Under the pieces are notes generated by a model. That model did no database searches. It saw nothing but the letters and a program-made list of their open reading frames with translations, and was not told where the DNA came from. From JAVKNF01 sp031537795 (GTDB lineage Bacteria; Pseudomonadota; Alphaproteobacteria; Rickettsiales; Deianiraeaceae), in NCBI GenBank assembly GCA_031537795.1, contig JAVKNF010000026.1, positions 1-62,003 on the forward strand: 62,003 nt of DNA, given 5' to 3'. The translations under genes and the position numbers were made by a program. This document shows, in pieces, positions 1 through 8,240 of this stretch (its first letter is position 1; every line of letters starts with the position of its first letter).

Positions 1-75
1 GAGATAATTTTTTTAAATCTAAATTTTCTATTTTTCATATATCCTAATTATATAAAGTTATGTTATGTAGGTTTA

Positions 76-630
76 GTGAATAAATGCCAAGAAACTAGGC
101 AAAAACAAAATGAACATAGCAAAAAAGTTGGAGTTCAAACTCAAGGGCTTATTCATAATACTCTTGTTCCTGAATCTAGAGAGTTAAAACTTAGCTTTAT
201 ATTTCATGAATACAACGGACTTGAAAGCGAATTTGACGCAGAACTTTGGCAATTTGCAAAGAATATTTGTAATGAAAGAAGGTTGTTGCCGAGCTTGAGA
301 AGTGGTGAGGAGAAGTATAGCGAACCTTGTGATGAGAAGCTCGATAGAATGCAAATATTAAAAACAAATAGTCAATATCATAATGAAAAAAGAGAGGTGG
401 CCAAGGAGAGACACAAAGATACAAATAGAATTAAGGAAGTTGTAAGAAAAATGTTCATTTTTAGACAAGAGCCAGGCAAAAAGACAAGTACCATTGTGGC
501 GGCCATAAACATTGAGTTTAATAATATTATCTATGCTATGGAAGCAAGAAATGCCGATAAAAGCATTGTGTTGAATAAATATGCAAAGAAATATTCATGC
601 AAAGAAATAATTCAACCACAAAAAACTTAA
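76..630 (+). CDS. Hypothetical protein of mobile element
   Basis: The ORF opens at a GTG and encodes 184 residues. I do not recognise it. It is charged and hydrophilic, with no signal peptide or membrane segment. The middle (about residues 85-130) is Lys/Arg/Glu-rich and probably helical. The stretch around residues 125-160 could be a small folded domain. It lies in the comparatively GC-rich segment that also carries the rolling-circle initiator and the serine recombinase, so it is probably element cargo or a replication/mobilisation accessory. Function unknown; the start is uncertain because no clear ribosome-binding site is seen. Confidence 0.5.
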   Translation: MNKCQETRQKQNEHSKKVGVQTQGLIHNTLVPESRELKLSFIFHEYNGLESEFDAELWQFAKNICNERRLLPSLRSGEEKYSEPCDEKLDRMQILKTNSQYHNEKREVAKERHKDTNRIKEVVRKMFIFRQEPGKKTSTIVAAINIEFNNIIYAMEARNADKSIVLNKYAKKYSCKEIIQPQKT

Positions 631-667
631 AACCCCGCATAAATATTCACCATTGTCATGTTCTTCT

Positions 668-699
668 GCTAGCTGAGTAAATGAATTTACTAGCTTAGC
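668..699. repeat. Imperfect hairpin upstream of element operon
   Basis: Two 15-nt arms (668-682 and 685-699) pair around a 2-nt loop. The inner 7 bp (AGTAAAT/ATTTACT) and outer GCTA/TAGC are complementary, with an internal mismatched bulge. It lies in the non-coding gap before the small ORF, SpoVG-like and replication-initiator genes. It could be a transcription terminator of the upstream gene or part of a rolling-circle replication origin. Confidence 0.4.
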
Positions 700-732
700 T
701 GCTCCAAATAGAAAAAATGTGTATGATATTTA

Positions 733-753
733 ACACGAATTAATTGTTCGTGT
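733..753. repeat. Perfect 7-bp inverted repeat, candidate replication-origin element
   Basis: ACACGAA and TTCGTGT form a perfect 7-bp stem separated by 7 nt, immediately before the small ORF at 757. Together with the hairpin at 668-699 it makes the 631-756 gap the best candidate in this window for the double- or single-strand origin of the rolling-circle element, or for an operator of the downstream genes. Nicking-site identity cannot be proven by eye. Confidence 0.35.
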
Positions 754-756
754 CAA

Positions 757-948
757 ATGTGTAAATTAACTGAGTACATTGTGAGCTTAGATAAAGATAG
801 CATCTCTGGAGAGAAGGCTAGTCTTGCATCTGGACGCATAATGGGTTTATTTCAATTACTCGATAAAATCGAAAGACGCATTCAAAACGAACAAAAAACT
901 CAAAAACAAAAAAGTAATGAAATTTTTTATGAAGAGTCAAATGAGTGA
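757..948 (+). CDS. Small hypothetical protein of mobile element
   Basis: A 63-residue hydrophilic protein starting at an ATG, with no recognised family. The C-terminal half is Lys/Glu/Gln-rich and probably helical. Its stop codon overlaps the preferred start of the next gene (ATGAGTGA around 941-948), so the two are translationally coupled. It is the first gene of the presumed operon that continues with the SpoVG-like protein and the replication initiator, directly downstream of two hairpins. A small DNA-binding or regulatory role is possible but not shown. Confidence 0.45.
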   Translation: MCKLTEYIVSLDKDSISGEKASLASGRIMGLFQLLDKIERRIQNEQKTQKQKSNEIFYEESNE

Positions 949-1246
949 TTATGTGAGCGACGTAAATATTGAGATTGTAAAACCTCAAAATGGGCTTGTG
1001 GGTTTTGCAAATATTATAATTGAAGGCAATATTTACCTCTCTGGAATAGCAATTTATAAGAAATTGAATGCAGAGGGTTATCGTTTGCTATACCCAAAAA
1101 AGAACGGTTTTAGCTTATTTCACCCAATAAACAAGCAAACAAGCATTGCTATTGAAGAGGCAATTTTCTCAAAACTAAAAAGTGTGATTAATAAAAGTTG
1201 TGAAGGTTATGATAGATACAGTTGTGATAATAATTCCAGTCTATAA
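941..1246 (+). CDS. SpoVG-family protein
   Basis: The protein resembles SpoVG: an N-terminal strand SDVNIEIVKPQNGLVGFAN, then a section with GIAIYKKLN, a loop with YPKKNG, and the family-typical HPIN motif followed by a C-terminal helix. SpoVG proteins are small dimeric DNA/RNA-binding regulators, and homologues occur on phages and plasmids. I choose the ATG at 941 (an AAGAG ribosome-binding site lies just upstream) rather than the in-frame ATG at 917, giving about 101 residues. The end overlaps the start of the replication initiator by about 40 nt, so the genes are probably co-expressed. Family call moderate; it may control replication of the element. Confidence 0.6.
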   Translation: MSDYVSDVNIEIVKPQNGLVGFANIIIEGNIYLSGIAIYKKLNAEGYRLLYPKKNGFSLFHPINKQTSIAIEEAIFSKLKSVINKSCEGYDRYSCDNNSSL

Positions 1247-2357
1247 GGTTGTAATTACAGATTTTTCAAGATTTGGTGGTGAAAAAGTAGTTGCACAGCT
1301 GTGCAATTTTCAAATCTATGGAAACTCTGAAAAGAAGACTACAAATAACCCCACAAGCAGTGATAAAAAACGAGGATATTTGCCAAGAATAACACTTAAA
1401 AGAACTCCATACCCTATGATTAAAGGCGACGATGAGAGCTTTTGCTCTGTGATTATTGAATGTTCACTGCCAAAAATCTTTTTTGAAAACAATATTGAGG
1501 AGCTTAAATATAGTGATGTTGACGCTGTGATGTTAAAACTTCAAGAAAAGCTTGCATATATGGGCGTTGCAGTGGATATTGAGACTTTAAAGCAAGCTCA
1601 TTTATCAAGGATAGATTTTAGCAAGAACATAATCATAAACACGGAGCCACGGGATATTATCACGCTTATAAGCAAAATTGGATATGACTCAAGAATTGGC
1701 AAAATAAACAGAGATTATAAAACTGAAGGCAATTCAATAAGGTTTTTTACAAAAAAGTATCATGTTGTTATTTACGATAAAATTGCAGAAATTCAAACGG
1801 CACTTAATTACAGTGAAAGTAGAACCGTTGTAAAAGATAGCCATTGTCAAGCAGGGCTTATTTCAAAAGTTGCAAAAAGCGGACTTAAAATCCTTCGCTA
1901 TGAAGTATCGTTAAAGAGGAAGAAGTTGAAAAATTTAGATGTTGAAATTAATACGATTAAAGACGCATTTACACTTGGCATTGCAAAGGTTATTTTACAA
2001 GGATTTACTGATAAAATACACGATAATTTAAGGACTTTACGCCTTGACAATACTGATACTTCTTTTATTATAAATCGTATTAGAACTGCGTTTCCAAAAG
2101 CCAGTTTTAATAAAGTTATGTCATTAGAATCAGTTATGAGAACAACAACAGAAAAAAGTTATGATTACCTAAAAAATCAGTTTCGGTTAAGCTCAAGCCA
2201 GCTTTCAAGAATAAAAAGTGCAATCAAGCGTATAAACGCCGTGCAGAGCTTTGAATACACAAACGCAGATGATATCTGCCACGAGATTACAAGAATTCTT
2301 AATGCCATAGAGGCTTTTAAACCGATAAGACTTAAGGATGATTTTAAAATGTGTTAA
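1209..2357 (+). CDS. Rolling-circle replication initiator, phage gene II/X-like
   Basis: About 382 residues starting with MIDTVVIIIP, the opening typical of filamentous-phage/plasmid gene II/X replication proteins. Further family-like segments are HLSRIDFSKNI (about residue 135), YHVVIYDKIAEI (about 190) and LRYEVSLKRKKL (about 235). These proteins nick one strand at the origin and drive rolling-circle replication. The open frame also reaches a GTG at 1200, but the ATG at 1209 gives the usual family N-terminus. It overlaps the SpoVG-like gene and is followed 15 bp later by the serine recombinase. Nucleotide composition is clearly richer in G+C than in the chromosomal genes to the right. The catalytic Tyr cannot be assigned by eye. 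Confidence 0.65.
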   Translation: MIDTVVIIIPVYKVVITDFSRFGGEKVVAQLCNFQIYGNSEKKTTNNPTSSDKKRGYLPRITLKRTPYPMIKGDDESFCSVIIECSLPKIFFENNIEELKYSDVDAVMLKLQEKLAYMGVAVDIETLKQAHLSRIDFSKNIIINTEPRDIITLISKIGYDSRIGKINRDYKTEGNSIRFFTKKYHVVIYDKIAEIQTALNYSESRTVVKDSHCQAGLISKVAKSGLKILRYEVSLKRKKLKNLDVEINTIKDAFTLGIAKVILQGFTDKIHDNLRTLRLDNTDTSFIINRIRTAFPKASFNKVMSLESVMRTTTEKSYDYLKNQFRLSSSQLSRIKSAIKRINAVQSFEYTNADDICHEITRILNAIEAFKPIRLKDDFKMC

Positions 2358-2372
2358 TTATTTGTTATTTAT

Positions 2373-3884
2373 ATGAAAAAAGCAATTATATGGGCGAGGG
2401 TGTCCACTCAAGAACAGGCAAGGGAAAGCTATTCGGTTGATGGTCAAGTTGTTCGTTTGACTGAGTATTGCAAAAGAAATGGCTTTAATATCATTGAAAC
2501 TTTCAGAGTGGCCGAAAGCTCAAGCAAGGATGAGAAAAAGGAATTTAATCGCATGATAAATCTTGCCAAAGCACGTAGGAATAAAGTTGCAATCGTGGTT
2601 GATAAGGTTGATAGATTGAATCGAAGCGTAAAAGACCTGCCAAAGCTTGAAGAGTTAATGGCTTCAGGTAAGGCCGAGCTTCATTTTCTTGATATTGGAA
2701 GATTAGACTCAGAAGCAAACACAGTGCAAAAACTGATGCTTAGGATAATGACGGCAATCGGAAATACCTATAGCGATAACCTTTCCGATCATGGCAAAAG
2801 AACCTATCAACACAAAATAGAAAACGGAGAATGCCCAGGGCCTGCTCCTGTTGGATATCTAAACACAAGAGATAATGCTGGAAGGGCAACTGTAATCATT
2901 GACGAAGAACGATCATTTTTAGTCAAAAAGATGTTTGAAATGTATTCATTTGGAACATATTCGCTGGGAGACTTGGAACAGTTTGCGGCTAAAAACAACC
3001 TTACGAATACCTTCTTTAAGCACCGAAATACCAAACCAATCACAAATAGCGTCATTGCAAACATGCTAAAAAACCATTTTTACTATGGCTTCATTCTCAA
3101 CAAAAAGAATAACAAACTCTATCCTCACAAATACGAACAGCTAATCTCAAAAGAACTCTTTGAGGCTTGTCAAAAGATTACAGCTGAGCGTTCTGCAAAA
3201 AACAATAGAGTTCAATCTGTAAGTACAATGAAGGCTGGTAAGGAGTGCATTTTTAAGGGCATTGTAAGATGCGGAACAACGGGCAGAATTGTTACGTGCG
3301 ACAGAAAAGAAAGAGGCACGTATTTAATTGTATGGGATCCGGAAGATACAACAAAGAAGGTATACATCAATGAAAATATTTTACTTGGCGAAGTTAATAA
3401 AATATTCCAATCAATGACGATTCCTGTTTCAATGATTGAGGACATTGTGCAAAATATCAATCGGCAGACTGAAGACGAAATGAACTTCGCAAAAGCTCAA
3501 CTTGAGTCTTTAAATAGACAACTTGGTCAACTTTTGCTCAGAGGTGAAAGGCTTCTTGATATGAAACTTGATGGCCAGGTAAACTCAGAAATTTTTGATA
3601 AAAAGAGAAAAGAAATTGATGAAGAAATTAACAAGACCCGAGCAGGTATCGAACGCCACCAAACGATAGACAATGGTTTCAAAAGGTACGTAATATCAGC
3701 GTTTTCACTTGCTTCTCGTGTGTATGAATTGTTTCAAAATGCAAATTTGTTCGAAAAGCGTGAGTTAATCAATTGTGTGTTTTCGAACATTATTTTAAAT
3801 GGCAAAAACCCTGATATTTGCTTGAGAAAACCGTTTGATTTGATGGTAGAAAATGCTGGTTGTGATGACTGGCTCCGCGGGTAG
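2373..3884 (+). CDS. Large serine recombinase (site-specific integrase)
   Basis: 503 residues with a large serine recombinase layout. The N-terminal resolvase domain has IIWARVSTQEQ (probable nucleophile Ser11) and VDKVDRLNRS (about residues 80-90). A recombinase DNA-binding domain follows (about 160-280, containing PVGYLN and NHFYYGFI). Next is a poorly conserved zinc-ribbon region (RCGTTG near 300, without a clear CxxC pair) and a C-terminal coiled coil (about 360-430). The family integrates phages and conjugative elements at short att sites. The last five codons and the stop lie inside the 3' end of a convergent tRNA-Asn gene, so the integration junction probably created or extended the protein end. 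Likely the integrase of the element carrying the upstream replication genes. Confidence 0.88.
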   Translation: MKKAIIWARVSTQEQARESYSVDGQVVRLTEYCKRNGFNIIETFRVAESSSKDEKKEFNRMINLAKARRNKVAIVVDKVDRLNRSVKDLPKLEELMASGKAELHFLDIGRLDSEANTVQKLMLRIMTAIGNTYSDNLSDHGKRTYQHKIENGECPGPAPVGYLNTRDNAGRATVIIDEERSFLVKKMFEMYSFGTYSLGDLEQFAAKNNLTNTFFKHRNTKPITNSVIANMLKNHFYYGFILNKKNNKLYPHKYEQLISKELFEACQKITAERSAKNNRVQSVSTMKAGKECIFKGIVRCGTTGRIVTCDRKERGTYLIVWDPEDTTKKVYINENILLGEVNKIFQSMTIPVSMIEDIVQNINRQTEDEMNFAKAQLESLNRQLGQLLLRGERLLDMKLDGQVNSEIFDKKRKEIDEEINKTRAGIERHQTIDNGFKRYVISAFSLASRVYELFQNANLFEKRELINCVFSNIILNGKNPDICLRKPFDLMVENAGCDDWLRG

Positions 3885-3944
3885 GATTCGAACCTACGAC
3901 CAATTGGTTAACAGCCAACTGCTCTACCACTGAGCTACCACGGA
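3870..3944 (-). tRNA. tRNA-Asn (GTT)
   Basis: The minus strand folds as a complete cloverleaf: acceptor arm TCCGTGG/CCGCGGA with one G-U pair, D-arm AGCTCAGTGGTAGAGC, anticodon loop CTGTTAA (anticodon GTT), TΨC arm with GGTTCGAATCC, discriminator G and an encoded CCA. The 3' 15 nt overlap the end of the convergent serine recombinase gene. The tRNA is therefore the probable attachment site of the mobile element to its left, and its sequence is intact. Confidence 0.97.
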
Positions 3945-4073
3945 ATTAACAAGAATTTACTTTTAAAAAATATTATTGTCAAATTTTACTAAAAATCAGA
4001 AAAATAAATTAAATGTTTTTTAAAGAAAATATTTAATTCTATTCTTGTTTATTAAAATGTTTATCTTTAATTT

Positions 4074-4476
4074 ATGGAAAGAACAGAAATTAGAAATACA
4101 ATAAATTTCACAGGTAAAAAGGTAGGCGTAAGATATCTTGAAAAATTATTTTGATCTTTATAAAGTAGAAAATAAAAGAATACTTGAATTTAATAATTGC
4201 AGAATAACAGATGAGACTCTAAAATTATTGTTCGACCTGTTAATTAAGAATGGGGCAATTAATATAAGAAGATTAAATATTGCAAATAATCAGATAAAAA
4301 CACTTCCGGACTCACTTAAGGCATTTGAATACGTTTATACTGCAGATAATCCACTTATAACAAAAAATATAGACATTCTTGAAAGATTTCACAAAATAAA
4401 AGAAGAAGAAATAAATAAATTAGATAATAAAAATGTAGATAATAAAATAATAGAAGAATCAAAAACAGAGCTATAA
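4074..4476 (+). pseudogene. Leucine-rich-repeat protein, frameshifted
   Basis: An ATG at 4074 opens a frame encoding MERTEIRNTINFTGKKVGVR and ending LEKLF at 4154. The next frame continues directly with DLYKVENKRILEFNNCRITD to 4476. Removing one T from the TTTT run at about 4150-4153 would join them into one protein of about 133 residues. The middle has a leucine-rich-repeat/RNI-like pattern (TLKLLFDLLI, IRRLNIANNQIKTLPDSL) and the C-terminus is a charged helix. LRR proteins in host-associated bacteria are often effectors, but there is no signal peptide. It is either a decaying gene or a homopolymer sequencing error. It may once have continued into the next ORF. Confidence 0.5.
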
Positions 4477-4514
4477 AAAATGAAAGATCAGATATTTCTA
4501 TTGAAAGAAAAACC

Positions 4515-4613
4515 ATGATATTAGATTTTTATAACGAGGCAATAAAAATGATATTAGATTTTTATAACGAGGCAATAAAAATGATATCAGATTTCTATAA
4601 TAAGGAATTTACA
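4515..4613 (+). repeat. 33-bp tandem repeat, three copies
   Basis: Copies at 4515-4547 and 4548-4580 are identical. The third, 4581-4613, has several substitutions and diverges at its end. The unit is 33 bp, an exact multiple of 3, so copy number can change without breaking the frame. Confidence 0.9.
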
Positions 4614-4883
4614 AGAGTTGAAGATCGATCTAAAATTATAAATCTAAATCGAAAAAGACTAGAAGAGCGCTTAGAAAATGCAGAATTATCAGAAGATTTC
4701 GAAAAAGAATTCGACAAACTAAAACTAGAATACACTCCTAAAAAAGAATTTACAAGCCAAAAATTTGAAAATAAATATAAAGAAATATCAATCGAAGGAC
4801 ATGAAGATACAATAAGAAATCGACAAATACAACCTTTATCTTTATATCAAAAAATTTCTCGTTTTTGTAATTTCTGCGGTTAA
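4515..4883 (+). CDS. Hypothetical coiled-coil protein with N-terminal 11-residue repeats
   Basis: 122 residues beginning with two identical copies and one diverged copy of an 11-residue unit (MILDFYNEAIK), then a charged, mostly helical segment (about 35-95). The frame is open about 60 nt upstream of the ATG, back into the end of the preceding LRR gene. The two may be pieces of one frameshifted gene. No family is recognised. Composition is AT-rich like the chromosome, so it is not obviously part of the element to the left. Confidence 0.45.
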   Translation: MILDFYNEAIKMILDFYNEAIKMISDFYNKEFTRVEDRSKIINLNRKRLEERLENAELSEDFEKEFDKLKLEYTPKKEFTSQKFENKYKEISIEGHEDTIRNRQIQPLSLYQKISRFCNFCG

Positions 4884-4959
4884 TTTTATAGATTTTATGA
4901 TTTTTCAGTTAAAAATCTAAATTATTGACATTTAATTTGTTTATTTTCCAAATTAGATT

Positions 4960-6309
4960 ATGTTAAAAATAAATAAATTTGGAGGCTCTATATTGAAAAA
5001 TTCAAATGATATTAAATTAATAAGTAAAGTAATTTTAGAAAATCGACCTTCAATTAATGTTTTTTCAGCATTTTATAAAGTCACAGATGCTCTAATTTCT
5101 ATTACGGATTTAGCTAGAAATAAAAATATTAAATACAAAAAAAATATTATAACTCTAGAGAATTTTCATAAAATAATATGTCAAGATTTAGAAATAGATG
5201 ATACTTTCATTAAACAATATTTTATTGAAATTGAAAGAATTTTAGATTCAGTTTTTCAAATTAATGATCTATCTGATAAAACTCTAGATTCGATTTTGGT
5301 ATTTGGAGAATTACTTTCCTCTAAAATGATTTATGAGTATATATCAACACAAGAAAGTTCAATTTTATTTATTGATTCTAGGCAAGTGTTTAAAACAGAT
5401 TCTTCTTTTGGGAAGGCAAATATAGATCTAAAATTAACTATTAATAATTTGAAAAATATAGAATACAAGAGAATCAATATCTTTGCCGGTTTCATAGCTT
5501 CAGATCTAGAAAATAATTCAACAACATTAGGAAGAAATGGTTCAGATTATACGGCAAGTTTGATAGCCTCAATTATAGATTCTAAAGAATTGATTACTTG
5601 GAAAGATGTAGACGGAGTTTTCACGGCGGACCCTAAAATTGTCTCGAATGCTATACACATTAAAAAGATCTCTTATTCGGAAATGGAAGAATTGTCTTAT
5701 TTCGGAAATAAAGTGATAGCGTTAAAAGCTCTAAAACCAGCAATATCGAGGAATATACCTGTACATATTAGAAATATTTATAATATTAAAAATTCAGGCA
5801 CAACAATTAACAATGAAACGGAAGAAAAATTTGATATAAAAGGAATAACAAAGATTGATACTATAATCTTTGAGATCATTTCTTATAATATGACAAAAGC
5901 TCATTTATACAAGAAACTTATGGATATTTTCTCTATTATTGAATTAGATTTTCTTTTTATTTCTCATTCATCTTGTCAATCTTCAATCTCTTTTGGCATT
6001 AAAGATAAAAATTTTAAGATTATAAAAAACCATATCGAAATTGAATTTGCAAACGAGCTCAATCAAGAGCTTCTCAAGATTAATATAAAAGAAAATCAAT
6101 CTATGATATCAATAATTGGAAAAGGGATACTAAACAAACCTGGTATTTCAAGTAAAATTTTCAATAATTTAGAAAAAGAAAACATAAACATAAATACAGT
6201 TTCGACAGGTTTAAATGACATTAATATTTCTTTTGTTGTTAATGCAATAGATTCAAATTTAGCTATAAGAATTCTTCACAGTTCTATCTTTAACCAGAAT
6301 CAGAAGTAA
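4960..6309 (+). CDS. lysC: Aspartate kinase
   Basis: 449 residues, the usual length of a monofunctional class III-like aspartokinase. It phosphorylates aspartate, the first step to diaminopimelate, lysine, threonine and methionine. The N-terminal kinase domain has the KFGGS motif (residues 6-10), TTLGRNGSDYTAS (about 188-200) and TWKDVDGVFTADP (about 213-225). The C-terminus (about 300-449) has the two ACT-like regulatory modules, including the GKGILNKPGIS loop. Transcribed alone, with a TTGACA box at 4925-4930. It should supply the asd and DapL-like genes at 23.7-25.9 kb, suggesting meso-diaminopimelate for peptidoglycan is made internally. Lysine feedback is possible given the ACT domains. 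Confidence 0.93.
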   Translation: MLKINKFGGSILKNSNDIKLISKVILENRPSINVFSAFYKVTDALISITDLARNKNIKYKKNIITLENFHKIICQDLEIDDTFIKQYFIEIERILDSVFQINDLSDKTLDSILVFGELLSSKMIYEYISTQESSILFIDSRQVFKTDSSFGKANIDLKLTINNLKNIEYKRINIFAGFIASDLENNSTTLGRNGSDYTASLIASIIDSKELITWKDVDGVFTADPKIVSNAIHIKKISYSEMEELSYFGNKVIALKALKPAISRNIPVHIRNIYNIKNSGTTINNETEEKFDIKGITKIDTIIFEIISYNMTKAHLYKKLMDIFSIIELDFLFISHSSCQSSISFGIKDKNFKIIKNHIEIEFANELNQELLKINIKENQSMISIIGKGILNKPGISSKIFNNLEKENININTVSTGLNDINISFVVNAIDSNLAIRILHSSIFNQNQK

Positions 6310-6313
6310 AAAT

Positions 6314-7198
6314 TCACTTTATTTTAGATAATTTCCTGATTAAGTTTTTCCTGTCAACTCTTGTATAAATTTGAGTTGTTGATATACTTGAATGCCCTAA
6401 CAATTTTTGAATTTCTTTAATATTTGCTCCATTTTCTAATAATGCCGTAGCAAAAGAATGTCTAATTTTATGAAGAGTTAAAAAATCTGGTAAATTCATT
6501 TTATTTCTAGTTTTTTGAAGTAAATCTTGACAGAATCTTACAGAAATTGACTTCGATTCTTTTATTAGAAAGATAAAATCATTTTTTTTCATCTCAAAAG
6601 GGTAAATCTCCTTTAATTTTAGAATCTGATTCTGAATATTTTTCAAAATTGGAATTATTCTTTCTTTGTCTCCTTTTCCTTTTATATAAATAAAATCTTG
6701 TAATATTATATCTTGTAATCTTATAGAAAGAATTTCAGAAATTCTCAAACCTGTAGAATAAAGCATTTCAATTAATAAACTATCTCTAAAATTCTGCCAA
6801 TATTTTTTATTTGGTCTATTTTGAAGAAAGGTAAGTATATTTTTTATCTCATCTGTTTCTATTATTTTTGGGAGATTTCTTTCTGTTTTCAATGATTTAA
6901 TTCTAGACAAAACATCACTCTGAATATTATATTTATAGGCAATAAAAGTTAAAAATTTTTTTAAACTATATAAATTTCTATTTACAGATCTATTATTTAA
7001 TTTATTTTTCATTTCAATTAGCCAATTCTTATAAAATTCGAAATTTATCTCCTTTTCTAAATTCAAATCTTCTTTTTGAGCAGAACTTAAAAAATTAGAA
7101 ATATCCAAGGAATAGTTTTTAATTGTTAATTTTGATAATTTCAATGACTGAAGATATTCCTGAAACTCATTTAAAATGTCTAATATTTTAATAATCAT
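6314..7198 (-). CDS. Tyrosine recombinase XerC/XerD type
   Basis: 294 residues, standard Xer length. It has an N-terminal SAM-like core-binding domain (about 8-95) and a C-terminal catalytic domain. The catalytic set is complete: Arg152 (STGLRISEIL), a Lys near 176 (KGKGDKERIIP), His243/Arg246 (HKIRHSFATALL), His269 (LLGHSS) and nucleophile Tyr278 (TTQIYTRVD). Xer recombinases resolve chromosome dimers at dif. No neighbouring mobile element is seen, so a housekeeping XerC or XerD is likely. Which of the two cannot be settled from this window. It is convergent with lysC, with only 4 bp between the ORFs. Confidence 0.9.
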   Translation of the reverse strand: MIIKILDILNEFQEYLQSLKLSKLTIKNYSLDISNFLSSAQKEDLNLEKEINFEFYKNWLIEMKNKLNNRSVNRNLYSLKKFLTFIAYKYNIQSDVLSRIKSLKTERNLPKIIETDEIKNILTFLQNRPNKKYWQNFRDSLLIEMLYSTGLRISEILSIRLQDIILQDFIYIKGKGDKERIIPILKNIQNQILKLKEIYPFEMKKNDFIFLIKESKSISVRFCQDLLQKTRNKMNLPDFLTLHKIRHSFATALLENGANIKEIQKLLGHSSISTTQIYTRVDRKNLIRKLSKIK

Positions 7199-7295
7199 TT
7201 ATTTCTTATAGCTGTAATTGTATAATATATAATATAAATCAATGAGGCGAATATTGAAATTCTTATTAATATTAAAATAATTGACATAAAGTTGA

Positions 7296-8237
7296 TTATA
7301 TTTTCATTAAACAACAGCCCCAAGACATTCCAGCTCCTATTGCTTCTAAAAGAATTAGATCTCCTGTTTTAATTCTTTTATCTTTTATTCCTTGATGCAA
7401 AGCAAGTGGAACGGAAGCTGCCGATGTATTACCTTGAGTCTCTAAAGTTAAAATAAATTTATTTGTAGAAATATTTAATTTTTCGGCAACTGCATCGATT
7501 ATTCTATAATTTGCTTGATGAGGAACTATTGCTCTTATTTGATCTAAAGATAAATTATTTTTTTTTAAAATCACTAAAATAGCCTCTGTAAGTCTTGTAA
7601 TTGCTGTTTTAAAAACAATTTGCCCTTCCATATTTATTCCATCTTTATTAGCAGTAAGAATTTCTGTCTGTTTGCAATCTGCGTATAATTTATAGTCTAA
7701 AATTGATTTATCTTCTTGATTTATAGCTTCAGATAAAACAGCTGCCGCTCCGTCTCCGAAAAGCACACAAGTATTTCTATCTTTCCAATTTACTATTGAG
7801 GACATCTTTTCAGCTCCTATTAATAAAATTCTTTTGAAATTTCCACTTTTTATAAAGCTATCAACTATAGTCAAACCGTAAATAAAACCAGAGCAAGCAA
7901 CCTGAATATCGAAACAAGGAATATTATTATTTAATTCTAAATTTTTACAAACATAATGGGCTACACCAGGAAAAATATTTTCAGCACTCGAAGTTGCAAC
8001 TATAATCATATCTATTGAATTTTTATCTATATTATAATTCTTCAGCAAATCTAACGTTGCTTTTGTTGCAAGGTCAGATGTATTCTCATTTTCAGAAGCA
8101 ATTCTTCTTTCTTTTATACCTGTTCTTTTAAATATCCATTCATCAGATGTGTCAACTATTTTAGATATATCTTCGTTAGTTAAAATCTTTTCAGGTAAAT
8201 AAGAGCCAATTCCTATAAATTTTGAAAATATACTCAT
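7296..8237 (-). CDS. fabH: 3-oxoacyl-ACP synthase III
   Basis: 313 residues, typical for FabH, which condenses acetyl-CoA with malonyl-ACP to start type II fatty-acid synthesis. The catalytic triad is visible: Cys115 (VACSGF), His240 (VPHQANYRI) and Asn270 (TQGNTSAASVP). The N-terminus GIGSYLPEKILTN is also family-typical. It starts 3 bp after the stop of the ribonuclease J gene on the same strand, so they are probably co-transcribed. No plsX or other fab gene is next to it, unlike the common plsX-fabH order. Confidence 0.95.
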   Translation of the reverse strand: MSIFSKFIGIGSYLPEKILTNEDISKIVDTSDEWIFKRTGIKERRIASENENTSDLATKATLDLLKNYNIDKNSIDMIIVATSSAENIFPGVAHYVCKNLELNNNIPCFDIQVACSGFIYGLTIVDSFIKSGNFKRILLIGAEKMSSIVNWKDRNTCVLFGDGAAAVLSEAINQEDKSILDYKLYADCKQTEILTANKDGINMEGQIVFKTAITRLTEAILVILKKNNLSLDQIRAIVPHQANYRIIDAVAEKLNISTNKFILTLETQGNTSAASVPLALHQGIKDKRIKTGDLILLEAIGAGMSWGCCLMKI

Positions 8238-8240
8238 ACT

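Noticed and set aside
1..75. Left att repeat of the tRNA-Asn 3' end
   Set aside because: I looked for a copy of the tRNA 3' sequence near the left edge and found none; serine integrases need only a very short shared core and the left boundary is probably outside.
4515..4613. Tandem 33-bp repeats as a CRISPR array
   Set aside because: The copies are directly adjacent with no spacers and are in-frame protein repeats; no cas genes are present.
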